Positions 29,919 through 42,432 of a stretch of DNA of 64,000 bases are shown here, piece after piece. Location of the stretch: the NCBI RefSeq assembly GCF_024166365.1, contig NC_064830.1, forward strand, positions 90,078,968 to 90,142,967, read 5' to 3'. Source of the DNA: Elephas maximus indicus. Lineage: Eukaryota > Chordata > Mammalia > Proboscidea > Elephantidae. The stretch's first letter is position 1, and every line of letters starts with the position of its first letter. The notes under the pieces were generated by a model, which made no database searches, was not told where the DNA came from, and saw only the letters and a program-made list of their open reading frames with translations. The position numbers and the translations under genes were made by a program.

Positions 29919-30856
29919 TTGTCTTGTTTTGTGTTGTGCTGTTTTAAGAGTGTTATGCTGTTGTTGGTCATCATAAAAAGGAAAATCATAAGGTAGAGCA
30001 CAGGCATAGACCCTATAAGCCTGTTGTTTGAGCTGGCTCCACAGACTGGTAAATTTGTGGTTCTCACCAAAAATGGCATCCATATGGACAAATTTTGCAG
30101 TGAGTCACCTATAAAACTGAATGAGATTTTGTCTTGAGAATTTCAGCTTTGATCTAGACAGAGCGTTCTGGTTTTTGTTTTTTTTTTTCCCCTGAATGCC
30201 ATCAGGATAGCTGAGGCTGATTTGCCAGCTATTTATGTAAGTCTCAGCTCTCTTTTTTTCCAAGAAAAACTGCCTCTTGTGCCTGTCTTATAATTTGGGC
30301 TTTTAGAAGCTACTTTGAGGAACTTTTTTTATATATATATTGGCATTTGAAAAATGCACTAAAAAAGGATGGATTATTTCTTTTTACTGGCATAACTAGG
30401 CTTCAAAAAGACAAAATTATTCTAAATTTGCTTCTCTACAAGATTTTTTAAAGTGCACAGAAGATAGGGTTATAAAAATGTAACATTTTCCTTCCTCCGG
30501 ATGGTATTATCAAATTAGATTACAGTATTTCTTCAAGAACTTAAATTCGATTGGTTTAAAGTTAAATAAGTGCTTATATATTCCTGAATATTCCTAAAAT
30601 TAAGAAAATTAAGCCTCTAATATTTTGTATGTTAAAAAGAAGTGTTACAGAAACTAAACTAGAAACCTTTTTTTAAAAATTGAAGTTCACATAATTTGTA
30701 TAAAAGTATAGATCCTTGGAAAAACTAGACTAGTTTAAAATAATTTTGGTTTAATAAAAACAGCTGTTTTAAGTATAATGTGAGCATACATTTTTATTCT
30801 ACTTGAGTATGCTTTTCCTAAGTTATGCAAGTTTAATGATAGAATAAGCAAATCTT
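29919..30856. other. No recognised feature
   Basis: AT-rich, with T-runs at 30178-30190. Minus frames at 29859-30091 are short and unconvincing. It could be very old retroviral or ancestral single-copy sequence. Confidence 0.3.
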
Positions 30857-32053
30857 TAAAAAAAATTTTTTTTATTGTATTTTAGATGAAGGTTTACAGA
30901 GCAAATTAGTTTCTCATTAAACAATGAATACACGTATTGTTGTGTGACTTGTTGCCACCCCCAAGGCATGTCAACACTCTCCCCTTCTCAACCTTGGGTT
31001 CCCCATTATGAGCTTTCCTGTTCCCTCCTGCTTCTCGTCCTTGCCCCTGGGCTGGTATGTCCCATTTAGTCTCCTTTCATTTTATGGGCCTGTCTAATCT
31101 TTGGCTGAAGGGTATATCTCAGGAGTGACTTCAGTACTGAGTTAAAAGGGAGTCTAGGGGCCATATTTTCGAAGTTTCTCCAGTCCCTGTCAGATCAGTA
31201 AGTCTGTTTTTTTTTTTTTTTTGTGAGTTTGAATTTTGTTCTCCATTTTTCTCCAGCTGTGTCCGGGGCCTCTATTATGATCCCTGTCAGAGCAGTCAGT
31301 GGTGATAGCCAGGCACCATTTAGTTGTGCTGGACTCGGTCTGGTGGAGGCTGTGGTAGTTGTGGTCCATTAGTCCTTTGGACTAATCTTTCCCTCGTGTC
31401 TTTGGTTTTCTTCATTCTCCCTTGGTCCAGACAGGATGAGACCAGTGGAGTATCTTAGATGGCCTCACAAGCTTCTAAGACCCCAGGCACTACTCACCAA
31501 AGTAAGATGTAGAACATTTTCTTTATAAACTATGTTATGCCAATTGAGGTAGATGTTACCTGAGACTATGGTCCCCAGCCCTCAGCCCAGCAACTTGGTC
31601 CCTTAGGGAGTTTGGATGTGTCTATGGAGCTTCCATGACCTTGTCTTGGTCAAGTTGTGCCAGCTTCCCTAGTATTGTGTACTGTCTTCCCCTTCACCAA
31701 AGTTTCCACTTATCTATTGTCTATTTAGTGTTTTTCCCTGCCCATCTCTCCCCTCCCTCATAACCATCAAAGATTGTTTCTTTTTGTATGTAAGCATTTC
31801 CAAGAGTTTTTATAATATTGGTCTCATACAATATTTGTCCTTTTATGATTGACTTATTTCACTCAGCATAATGCCCTCCAGATTCATCCATGTTGTGAGA
31901 TGTTTCATAGATTCATCTTTGTTCTTTATCATTGAGTAGTATCCCATTGTGCATATGTACCATAGTTTGTTTTTCCATTCACCTGTTGATGGGCATTTAG
32001 GTTGTTTCCATCTTTTTGCTATTGTGAATAATGCTGCAATGAACATGGGTGTA
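30857..32053 (-). mobile_element. Afrotherian L1, antisense, ORF2 end plus 3' UTR
   Basis: T-run, reverse 3' UTR to about 31.76 kb, then ORF2 C-terminus (31843-32046: MFIAALFTIAKRWKQPKCPS). Flanks AGAATAAGCAAATCTT (30841-30856) and AGAATAAGCTACTCTT (32054-32069) form a 16-bp duplication with two differences. Confidence 0.9.
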
Positions 32054-32069
32054 AGAATAAGCTACTCTT

Positions 32070-32918
32070 GCCTTTACTAAATATTTAGGGTTGTGACAAG
32101 CTTTATTTCAACCTTAATTATGTTGTGTGATATTTAGACTTGAAGATTATATAACTTCCAAGAGCTTTAGGTAACTTTGAAACCTTAAACTGATATTAAC
32201 TTGAGTTAACTAATGGGTAATTCTGAAACATTGATTACTAAGCCTAATTTTAAGTTCATAGTTTTGCTCTTTATGTGTTACAAAGTGGCTATCACTTTGG
32301 GCTTGTTAATGAATATGTTCATTTTTGCCACTTTGATAAGTTGTAATATATGTGTGACTAGGGAAAGTTGTGTTATGTGTATTTATGAGCCTACCAGTCT
32401 GCTAAAAAGACTTGTGTGGGTCATATAGTTCACAACTATCCACTCCTTTCAGTTTTCTTTGTGAAATAGAGCTAAATTATTTTTCTTAAAAGTTACGATA
32501 TTTGTTAGTGGTTGAGACTGTACTGAGGAGAAATAGTTTCAGAGGAATACAACCGTATACACTTTTGTTTCTCAAGGCAAAGAATTAGTTTTTTTCTTCC
32601 CCTAAACCATTGTTTGTTTCATTTTGTTTTGTCTCCACATGCCTTTGCACTCTTCAAACTTATTGAAGACCTTAAAGAGTTTGTGTGTGTGTTGGGACAG
32701 GAAGGGTAACTATCGATATTAACCATATCAGTAACTAAAATTGAGAAATATTTAATTAAGATGCTTATTTATTAGATCATTTGAAGATAGCAACAATGAA
32801 TGTATTGCATGTTAATAACATCTTAATAATATTGTGAGATTAGTGCTGACCTTGCAGACCCTCTGAGATCAGACCTAAAAATAAAATGTCAGTTTGTACC
32901 AGGATATAAAAGAACATA
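32070..32918. other. No recognised feature
   Basis: AT-rich sequence with a short GT patch near 32685. The plus ATG frame at 32213-32428 has no family resemblance. Confidence 0.3.
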
Positions 32919-33087
32919 ACCTAACGTAACCTAACCAAACGTCGTCGAGTCAATTCCAACTCATAGTGACCCTACAGGACAGCATAGAACTGCACCATAG
33001 AGTTTCCAAGGAGCGCCTGGTGGATTTGAGCTGCCCACCTTTTGGTTGGCAGCCATAGCTCTTAACCACTATGCCACCAGGATTTCC
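32919..33087 (-). mobile_element. AfroSINE, type 1, antisense
   Basis: Tail 'cgtcgtcgagtcaattccaa', head 'atgccaccaggatttcc'. Duplication ATAAAAGAACATA (32906-32918) and ATAAAAGAGCATA (33088-33100), 12 of 13. Confidence 0.92.
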
Positions 33088-33327
33088 ATAAAAGAGCATA
33101 CTAAAGGACAAATCTTGGAAATAAATTTATTTGCCTTGGTTTATAATCCTGGAGTCTGAAAAGCCGTGGTATGTGTTAACATCTTAACAAAGTTTGCTCA
33201 GTTTTGGTGGTCTTGCGTTCTTCGTTTACTGTTGATTGCTTTCACCTCTAATATGAAAAGTTATTCTCTCGTCTGCGTAATCTGCCTAGGAGGCAGATTT
33301 TGTGTCTCATTAAGATAAGCTGAGTTT

Positions 33328-33754
33328 TCAAATTCTTAAAAAGTCCAGACTTACTGGGCAGGTTGAGACTAGAGGACCCCCCAAGACTATCGTCAGGAGG
33401 GACCCTTAAAGCTTCGAACCAAAACTACTCCCTGAGGTCACCCTCCAGCTAAATAACAGATTGGTTCATAGAATAAAGAATATCAATCATAAGTACGTAC
33501 TGTGCTCTTTTAAGAAGTCATCTGTATGAGATCAAACGGTCAACATTTACTCTAAAGCAAAGATGAGAAGGTAAGGGGGCCAGGAAACTAGGTTACTGGA
33601 AATGGAACAGCTAGAATGCAAATAACAAGACCATTGACACATTGTGAAAAATGAAACCAATGTCACTGAACAATTTGTATAGCAATTGCTAAATAGGAAC
33701 CCAATTTGCTGTGTGAGCTTTCACAAAAAACACAATAAAATATTATTTTTAAAA
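33328..33754 (+). mobile_element. Older afrotherian L1 3' UTR, 5'-truncated
   Basis: Diverged UTR ('cagacttactgggcaggttg', 'gtgtgagctttcacaaaaaa') related to 48790-49556. Perfect 13-bp duplication ATAAGCTGAGTTT (33315-33327, 33755-33767). Confidence 0.85.
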
Positions 33755-33767
33755 ATAAGCTGAGTTT

Positions 33768-35984
33768 CTGTTAACTTGACTAAGAAAACCAAGCCTCATG
33801 GCTTTTGAAAAAGCTAAAAATTTTACTTCTAAAATCTTTATCACTTTGATTAAATAGATATCCATGTATTTCTCAGTGACCTATGATAAACTGCTGACAA
33901 CTCTGAAACTTTGTGAAAAGTCACAAAAGAATTGTTCCTACTTTGTAAGGAGAAAAATTGCTAGCCCTAATAAGGTTTTTTTTTTTTTTTTAAATAAGGT
34001 TTATTAATGTTATGAGTTGCATAAGACCTGTTACCAAATTGGGGACGTACTTAATTTTCTTCAGGTCGGAATTTATATGAGTGTTAGTGTCCTTGCTGTT
34101 CATGATGTTATCTCGTGCTGCTTTGCCTCACATCAGATAACAAAAGTGTATTATCAGTCATAATTTCAATTGCTTTTTTATTTGCTAATCTGCTTGCAAC
34201 TTTGTTCTTTGATTTAAATCTAGCAGCATTGATGTCAATGAGTTTCAATTGAGGATTTACTCAGCTTTCCAACGGAGTTTTATTAATGTTCAGATGTTTA
34301 GAAACTTGCATCATCTTGGTATATTCTTGGTATACCCCTAACTATATGGTTTATAGTCATATTATATCTCAGGATTATTATATGTTATATCTAAAGCTCT
34401 TTTTTCATTAAGAATGGTCATCTATATTCAAAAACTAGATGTAATATCCACTCTTCTTTGAAAATAAAGTTAGTTGTTATGTTTAGAGATATTTTGTCTA
34501 AAGTTTTTTTTTTTTTTAATCTTTGCATTACTTCTGTAATGAATCCTCATCAGGCCTTCTACGTGTATGAACTATTATTAGAAATAAATTAATCACAGCT
34601 ATTTTTAAGTCTTATCATCTGCAGATAGTTTTAACTTTGATGATATCCTGAAGGTGTTTTCAATAAACCACAGGCCAGAGTCTTTCACCAAAATGGACCC
34701 ATGAAAAGACTATGCCAGGTATTTGGATGTGGACTTCTAAATGGCATTGCTTATATCGCTGGACTGAATCAAGATTTCCAGACGTCCTTTGGAGAAGCTG
34801 ATTGGTTCCCAACTGCTGACCCAGGACAGGTGGAACAGAAATTAATTACGTAGGACTGAGTGGATTAAAGGATTATTATGGGTTCTATATAAGATATTGC
34901 TGATGTTTTGATGTTCTGTTTTCTGAATATAAGAGAATCCTTTCTCTTTTTTCCTAAACTACCTATAACTCATAAAAATTTAATAGACTATGTTATATAA
35001 ACAGAAATGAAACATTCATCTTTTCTTCCTGCCTGATCCCTCCAGAACTGGACAATAACGAGTGTTCTTATTTTTATGGCCATGTAATTATTTGCATAAG
35101 TTCAATAAGAATCTGCCCCACTTGCTAATAGGGCATAACTGGAAATCTCCATTAATAACCAAGATTTGACTTAAATGTCGTATTTGAGAATGATGCTCAG
35201 GGAATCAGGTATAACCAAACACTTTTAAGGAACTAAGATTGACTTTATGGAGTCAATGATTACAAAGCCATTCTAGGAAATCTAACCTGGTAGTGATTTA
35301 CAAGCTTCCCAGCCTTGCAGGTGAGTAAGGGAGGTCACTTCCTGGCAGGCCCAGAAATCTTACAACATTTTGGGACCTTGAGAAAAAAGGAACTCACCCA
35401 ACCATGTGTGTACTTACAGGTGAAATCTGGTGGCAAGTTCTTGACTTGGCTTCCTGGCCTTGCCAGGAAGTTCAGTTTAATCTGTTTTTTTATGAAAACT
35501 TCCAGCAAAGCAGTTTTAAAAGGCTATATGATAAATTACCATTCTTGCTGCACCTATGTAAACAATAATGAACAGCCATATTTTACATCAAGGAAAACTT
35601 TGCTTTGAGATTGTCTTTTGATTGAGAGGAGGGTGACTGTAGAGAGCAATTTTATATTGTCAATAGGAAATTATGGCAAGCCCTTGTGGGCTATCGAATT
35701 CTAGTTTTTATTCATTGTCTTTCACACCTTTTTTAAAAAAAAACACAGACAATAGGTTTGCTTTCTACTTGCAGATTGGACTTGTTTTTGTTACATAACT
35801 TATGTTGATCTCTATGTATCTATGCACAATCAATTACCCAAAAGGAAAATTAGAAATATAAGAAAAACTAAGACTGAAGGCCATCAAATAACTGACCAAA
35901 TTGCTATTAAATCAAGATCCATTGACAAAGGGGGCATTAGTTGGCTGTTCTAAATTGGCTGTTCTATAAAAGCCAGGATACCCT
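33768..35984. other. 2.2 kb without a recognised repeat or gene
   Basis: AT-rich, with T-runs at 33979-33993 and 34506-34519. A plus frame at 35315-35608 (97 codons) shows no known domain. Parts of 34.68-35.64 kb have a retroviral-internal feel, but nothing I can name. It could be ancestral non-coding DNA. Confidence 0.3.
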
Positions 35985-36360
35985 TCTTGTTGTTGTTAGG
36001 TGTTGTCTAGTCGGTTCCGGCTTATAGTGGCCTTATGTACAACAAAACGAAACACTGCGTGGTCCTGTGCCATCTTCACAATCGTTGCTATGCTTGAGCC
36101 CATTGTTGTAGCCACTGTGTCAATATTTCGCCCACAAAAACTCGAGGCTTGAATTTTTTCTTCAGTTCTTTGAGAAATGCTGAGCGTTTTCTTCCCTTTT
36201 GGTTTTCTAACTCCAGCTCTTTGCACATTTCATTGTAACACTTTACTTTGTCTTCTCAAGCTGCCCTTTGAAATCTACTGTTCAGCTCTTTTACTTCATC
36301 ATTTCTTCCATTTGCTTTAGATACTTTACGTTCAAAAACAAGTTTCAGAGTCTCTTCTGA

Positions 36361-37225
36361 AATTGGGATGCAATGGATTGATTTTATACAAATAAGGTAA
36401 TTGTGGCCCCCAAGGGGGTTGGATAGCTTGCTAATAATGCAAATAAAGTTCATCGCACTTGTGTGGGGGTCTACAGAACACTAATGAGGGGAACGGTCAG
36501 TTTTGCCATCTGGCTAGGCTTAAAATGAGCCATCCCAAAGGTGGGAGGAGAGGATCTCACTACCACCAAGAAAGAAGAGCCAGGAGTGGAGTATGTCCTT
36601 TGGACCCGGGATCCCTGAGCTGAGAAGCTGTTGGAACCAGGAGACTGAGAAGGAGAGTTGTTAACACTGAAGACAGCAGCAGCGGTGGCAGAGAAACGGC
36701 AGCGGGAGAGACTGGCAGGATATGGTGCAGTGGGCTTCCTGGCCCACAGAGCAAGAAGGCTGAATGCCTTTGGGCTGAGGCTTACCAGCAGACTGGGGCA
36801 TCTCTGAGCACTTACTAGCAGAGCTAAAAGAGTCTTGTAACACTTGTCCAAACAGGGCAGAAGCTGAGAGGCCAGAGAAAGGCCTGCCTGTGGGCACAGG
36901 TGAGAAAAGGCTGTCCTGATAGAACTGTATCCTGAGCATTCCTGAACCTGAATTGTAAACTGTTACCGCACTGATAAACCCTGTAACTGTGAGTATGGTC
37001 TGTGAGTTTTGTGTGGCCATTACAATGAATTATGGAACTCAGCAGAGAAGTAGAGAGTGCCGTGGAAGGGACAGTTGGTGTCAGAATTAGTAAAGATTGT
37101 GGAGAGAGGAGGTAATGTCTGTCTGACCTCTGCCTCATAGGAATCAGCTTTGGGCTGCTGATCTTGATTCTTCTTCCCCCTTGCGAAGATAGTGGAGGTC
37201 AGATGTCACCCCCACGTCTTTTTTT
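36361..37225 (+). mobile_element. ERVL-type LTR with leader, inserted in RTE
   Basis: LTR about 36369-37073 ('gagtatggtctgtgagtttt' and 'gtggccattacaatgaatta' near its end, as in ERVL-class LTRs). A primer-site-like TTGGTGTCAGAA (tRNA-Leu type) follows at 37075-37086 and about 140 bp of leader. RTE sequence stops at '..tcttctga' and resumes at 'ctgacatcc', giving a CTGA repeat at the borders. Precise LTR ends are uncertain. The several minus-strand frames here are repeat-derived. Confidence 0.55.
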
Positions 37226-37417
37226 ACTGACATCCATTTTGGTCTTTTTTTACTTTCCTGTCTTTTAAATGACTCTTTGCTTTCTTCATGTATGATGTCC
37301 TTGATGGTGTCCCACAACTTGTCTGGCCTTCAGTCATTAAGTGTTTAATGTGTCAAATCTCTTCTTGAGATGGTCTCTAAATTCAGGTGGGATAGTCTCA
37401 AGGTCATACTTTGGATC

Positions 37418-38140
37418 TCATGGACTTGTTTTAATTTTCTTCAGCTTCAACTTGAACTTGCATGTGAGCAAGTGATGGTCTGTTCTGCAGTTGGCCCCTG
37501 GTCCTGTTCTGACTGATGATATTGAGCTTCTCCATCGTCTCTTTCCACAGATGTAGTCAATTTGATTCCTGTGTATTCCATCTAGCGAGGTCCATGGGTA
37601 GTCACTGTTTACGTTGTTGAAAAAAGGTATTTGCAGTGAATAGGTCATTGATCTTGCAAAATTCTGTCATGCAATCTCCAGCATCGTTTCTGTTACGGAG
37701 GCCATGTTTTCCAACTACCGTTCCTTCTTTGTTTCCAATTTTTGCATTCCAATTGCCAGTAATTATCAATGCATCTTGGTTGCATGTTTGATTAATTTCA
37801 GACGCAGAAGTTAGTAAAAATCTTCAGATTCTTCATCTTTGGCATTAGTGGTTTGTGTGTAAATTTGAATAATAGTCAGATTAACTGGTCTTCCTTGTAG
37901 GCATATGGATATTATCCTATTACTGACAGCGTTGTATGTCAGGATAGATCTCGAAATGTTCTTTTTGACAACAAACATGACACCATTCCTCTTCAATTTG
38001 TCATGCCTGGCATAGTAGACCGCATGATTTTCCAATTCAAAATGGCCAATACCAGTCCATTTCAGCTCACTAATATCTCGGATATATCTATCTTCAAGTG
38101 CTCCATTTCATTTTTTAAGACTTCCAATTTTCCTACATTC
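37418..38140 (-). pseudogene. RTE endonuclease domain
   Basis: AP-like endonuclease of RTE elements, which nicks target DNA for reverse transcription. 37811-38035 shows HDKLKRNGVMFVVKKNI and LTIIQIYTQTTNA. 37418-37648 has PWTSLDGIHRNQIDYI, RWRSS and TDHHLLTCKFKLKLKK, covering the catalytic Asp/His region near the domain end. The frame is broken between the two blocks (stop and frameshift at 37650-37810). The start matches 640-790 of the first RTE. Confidence 0.82.
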
Positions 38141-38234
38141 ATACTTTGTACATTCTATGTTTCAATTATTAATGGATGTTTGCAGCTCTTCTCATTTTGA
38201 GTTGTGCCACATCAGCAAATGAAAGTATTTCAAA

Positions 38235-38783
38235 TACCAGAGCTACCTTATAACCCATCAGTTCCACTCCTAGATATATACCCAATAGACCTGAAAGCAG
38301 AGGTGCACACTGACACATGTACATCAACGTTCACTGCAGCATTATTCACAATAGCCAAAAGGTGGAAACAATCTAAATATTTATAAACAGATGAATGGAT
38401 AAACAAAATGTGGTACATACCTGCAACGAAAAATTACTCAGCCATAAAGAGAAACGAAGTCCTGATGGATGCTACAACCTGGATAAAACTTGAAAACATT
38501 ATGCTAAATATGTCAGTCACAAAAGGACAAATATTGTATGATCTCACTCACATGAAATATACAGAATAGGCAAATGTATAGAGACCTAAGTTTTATTAGT
38601 GGTTACCAGGGACAGGAGAGATGTAGAAAGGGGGAATCACTGTTTAGGAAGCAGTGAGTTTTTGTTCATGGTGATGGTTGCACAACACAGTTAATATAAT
38701 TGATGTCACTAGATTGTACACATGAAAAACATTGAATTGGCAAATGCTGTATTATATATATTTTACAATAACAAAAAAAGGTA
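38235..38783 (+). mobile_element. Old mammalian L1 3' end
   Basis: ORF2 C-terminus (LPYNPSVPLLDIYP at 38240 on, then an FTAALFTIAKRWKQ block) followed by a short 3' UTR with 'cattgaattggcaaatgctg' and an A-rich end. L1MA-type. Confidence 0.85.
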
Positions 38784-39640
38784 CCCTAGTATCATTTTAA
38801 ACCCCACTTTTTTTTTCTTTTCCTCTAAATGAGTTCCTTTTGGGTTTATGTCCCTTGCAACGAAAACAGTCCTGACTACTATACTCTCTCGATGTCAGAG
38901 TTCCTCCTGTTCAGGACAGTGTGAAGCACTTTGCCTTAGGTTGGATTTTCCCAGAAGATGACCCTGAGCCAAGTATTCATGTTCAAATGATGTATTAAAG
39001 AAGTGTTCCCCGGAAAAAAGTGGAACAGAGTGGAATAGGCAGGATAGAAAATGTGTGGTTTCAAGTCCCAGCCTCAGCCTGATCCTGAGAGGCGTTCTGG
39101 AGTATAGATGACAACTTACAGTTTGTCCTGCTTCAAGGCAAAGGAACTGGGCTTTTGTAATTCCACACAAATCATTGGCTACAGGCCACAGGTCACCCTG
39201 GAGAGAGGGAGGGTGTGGGGATGTAAAACTCCCCATGGATGAAGTGGCTCCAGTGCCCAAGGGCAAGCCTCCAAAGGCAGAGGGTGAAAGCCATTAGCAG
39301 TAAAGCATACAGAAGCTGGGTTCACAGAGCTGGTAAAAGGACTCTGAGAGAATCTAGGCGGGGCAGTGTTCAATGCACCATCTAGGGAAAGCTTAGGCCT
39401 CCCTCTCTTCCTCTCATTCTACCACCATTTGCCCTTCCCACCATACAAAGCTGGAGTATGCCACTAACTTCACTCACATACTAGTGCATGGGCTGACCCA
39501 CATGATCCCACCATCAAAATTCAAGTGTACCACAGTGTTTTTGCATACTAGGAAGCTGCCAGATTTTTTTCGTCCTCCTTTCCACAATGCTGTATATGTT
39601 GCATTCCGTTTAACACATGTGTACTGGATCAAGAAAAAAA
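38784..39640. other. No recognised feature
   Basis: Mixed-composition sequence. The minus frames at 38895-39266 and 39179-39373 are open for about 120 and 64 codons but show no domain. Possibly an old LTR. Confidence 0.3.
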
Positions 39641-39645
39641 GAACG

Positions 39646-39778
39646 AAAAAACCAAACTCACTGCCTTAGAGTCAATTTCAACTCATAGTGACTCTATAGG
39701 ACAGAATGGAACTGCTCCATAGGATTTCCAAGGCTGCAAATCTTTGCAGAAGCACACTGCCACATCTTTCTCCCACAA
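39646..39778 (-). mobile_element. AfroSINE, type 2, antisense, head lost
   Basis: Tail 'aaaccaaactcactgcctta', then 'aaggctgcaaatctttgcag' and 'cacatctttctccc' of the long subfamily. Stops before the tRNA-like head. Confidence 0.8.
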
Positions 39779-39861
39779 GAAAAAAGCAGAAGGCCCTAAA
39801 GACCTTTTCTCCCTCTATACCAGAGGCCTCAAATGTCAGTAATGGCCAGCCAGGCAATATA

Positions 39862-40095
39862 ATAATGATTGTCATAGCTAATTATAGCTTTATTGAGTAT
39901 TTACATGTGCCAGACACTATTTTAAGTGGTTTACCTTCACCATCTCATTTAATCTAACACCTATACCAAGGAGATAATGTTATTATTTCCATTTTATAGA
40001 TAAGAAATTCAAGCTAATAAATAGTAAAACTGGGATTTGAATCCAGGCTGTCTGACTCCAGAACCTAAGCTCTTAACCTCACTATCATGTGTAAT
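39862..40095 (-). repeat. MIR SINE, antisense
   Basis: 'tgtgccagacactattttaa', 'cattttatagataag', 'ggatttgaatccaggctgtc', and 'gctcttaacctcac' in the order of a reversed MIR. Confidence 0.85.
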
Positions 40096-40359
40096 TAACA
40101 ATCAAGAGGTTTAATCTCTTATGTGTTGAATAAACAACAACAAAGTCCCATGAAATAAAATACTTAGTAATACAAAGAGATACATGAGAAACAGTTTTAT
40201 TGGAAATATTCTAACAGATTTTCTGAATAATCAAAAAAATAAATAAGTACAGAGGATATGAACATATAAATTTTTTTACCCTGCAAACAATATACCTTCA
40301 AGTTTCATGGATAGTGACAGAAGTCAATAAATATTAAGCTACAGAGCATATTGTGACAA

Positions 40360-40720
40360 ATTTTGAAAAGCAGGAATTGTAGAAGCCAGTCTTTGATCAC
40401 AATACAACTAACAATAATACAAAACACATCACTTGGAAATTTAAAAACACAAATAACATCTCAAATTACCCTTAGGACAAGAAGTAAATCAAGAATAAAA
40501 CACAGACTGAAAATAATTAAAACAAAACAAACAAAAACAAGGAATACAGCCAAAGCTATATGCAGAGGTAAATTAATAGCATTGAATACTTTAGTGTCAA
40601 AAAGAGGGAAAAATAAAACTAATGAATTAAGCATGCAAGCTAAGATTTTGGAAAAGGGTAAAAAACAGTCTCCCAAAAATAGGAGAAAGGAAATATTTAA
40701 ATTAGAAAGCAGGAAAAAAC
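40360..40720 (+). mobile_element. Old L1 ORF2 fragment (5' half)
   Basis: Lys/Asn-rich open region, 40363-40842. It resembles the L1 linker before the RT (..TWKFKNT.., ..AIC RGKLIALNTL.. in different frames). Too decayed for more. Confidence 0.5.
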
Positions 40721-40841
40721 ACCCACCCAGAATCCTAAGGGCAGACGGATGTGCTTTTATGCCTATGGACAGGGAAGTACTTGGCAGTGTTCCGTGTGAA
40801 GCTGGTCCCTTGACATGTGTCTCTGATCCTCTCCCCTTCTA

Positions 40842-41095
40842 ACTGGTCATGCTCTGCCTGATATCCTCATCTACTCCCAAGGCTCCTTTCTCTGCGATAC
40901 CACCTATCTTTTACACGGTGGGCCTGTATTGTGGCACTCTACATGTTGCTCTACGGTTAATTATTTCTACTTGTGACTTCCTTACTATCAGACTTCAGGT
41001 CCTCAGGGAACGAACCATGTTCTGATCATCACTGTATCCCTCAGGCCTGGCATGTGTCGGGCCCTTAATAAATGTTTGCTGAATAGAAGAATGAG
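40842..41095 (+). repeat. L2 LINE 3' end
   Basis: 'cttcaggtcctcagggaacg' to 'cttaataaatgtttgctgaa', the usual L2 terminus. Confidence 0.7.
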
Positions 41096-41361
41096 TGGAT
41101 GGGCTCAAGTACTGATTCCTAAGTTGCATATGGACCCCAGAGTTGCTCCTCCCTTCACTACCAGCCATAGCCCCTAAACCGATTATCAGGAGGCCTGGAA
41201 TGAATTAGTCTAAGAAAAAGAGGTCTAATGGAGTATTATATAATCAATAATGATTCTGTTTACAATGCCAGTAAAATAAATATGAAGTGGGGTTATTATT
41301 TTTTTATTTCTTCTTTTCCACTGAGTGATAAAATATTTCTTTTGTGAATTGGAAAACTGTC

Positions 41362-41550
41362 CTTTTCACCCTTAAGACTTAGTTCATATGCTACCTCCGC
41401 CAGAGCCTTTCCTGATTTCTCTAATCAGGAACCATCTTGTCTTTCCTGGGCTTCTGGAGCATCTGCCGCTCCCTCTGGTCTCTTAAAATTTCTGCCTTTG
41501 GTTATTTTTGTCTCCAAATGGGCACCCTCTGGGCAGGATTGCAGGTCTCC
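41362..41550 (+). repeat. L2 LINE fragment
   Basis: 'cacccttaagacttagttca', 'agagcctttcctgatttctc' and a later 'gggcaggattgcagg' fit the L2 3' region. Confidence 0.6.
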
Positions 41551-42245
41551 TGCACAACATTACCCCTGGTAAGTTGAAGATGCACTAGGAAGTTCATCAA
41601 GATTCAAATTCACTTCATCATTTTGCAACCATCATGATAAAGACTGATTCAGGAAAGAATCATCGATAGATGTTAAATCTCATCTATTTAACATTTGACT
41701 TGGAATAGGACATCAACATGGTCCTGAAGTATCTTCCCATAGATTTATTATTAGTTATAAGGAAAAAAATGATAACTACTGTTTGGAAAAATCAGACAAC
41801 ACCTTGACTAGGGAATCAAAACTAACATCATCAATGGGGGCAGCTAGACTTCCTGTACTTCTACATATTACATTGAGAAGAACACAGTATCACTTATGCA
41901 GCCTTCCAGCCAGGAATGTAACCCATATACAATAATGAAGAAACATCAGATAAAACCAAAATGGGACCATTCTATTAAAATAAAGGTGGAGACCTCATTC
42001 ATCAGTAATGTCAATGTCACTGAAGACATATAAAGAGGCTAAGTAACTATTCCAGATTAAAGTAGACTAAAGAGAAGTAACAACAATCCAATATATCCTA
42101 GACTGGATCCTGTACTAGAAGGTGAAAATACTACATAAGGGACATTATTGGGGCAACTGACACAACAGGCATACAGATGATAACCTAGATATTGTACTAC
42201 ATCACTGTTAAATTTAGCGAGGTGGATAACTACACCAAGGTTAAA

Positions 42246-42404
42246 AAAAAAAAGGAAACCCGTTGCTGTCGAGTCAATTCCAACCAAGAGCAACCCTATA
42301 AGACTGAGTAGACCTGCCCCATGGGGTTTCCAAGGAGCGTGGATTTGAACTGCCAATCTTTTGGTTAGCAGGCGAATGCTTAACCACTGGGCCACCAGGG
42401 ATCC
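42246..42404 (-). mobile_element. AfroSINE, type 1, antisense
   Basis: 'ggaaacccgttgctgtcgag' to 'gggccaccagggatcc' with a 10-bp internal gap ('aaggagcgtggatttgaact'). Flanks are not clear enough to call a duplication. Confidence 0.88.
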
Positions 42405-42432
42405 ATACTGAGGTTAGATAAGAGAATATCCT

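Larger units (their letters stand above)
35985..38228 (-). mobile_element. RTE/BovB-type LINE, antisense, internally deleted
   Basis: Minus order from 38228: 5' segment, endonuclease (38140 to about 37440), the linker between EN and RT, an LTR insertion (36361-37225), the resumed linker (ETLKLVFERK..KELNSRFQRAA), then a jump straight to the 3' end at about 36150 (VATTMGSSIATIVKMAQD) and tail 'ctatagtgg..' ending in the GTTGTTGTT repeat. The RT domain is missing. Confidence 0.85.

Noticed and set aside
36471-37138. Several minus frames over 100 codons
   Set aside because: Antisense of an ERVL-type LTR; low-complexity Ser/Leu/Pro composition and no domain.
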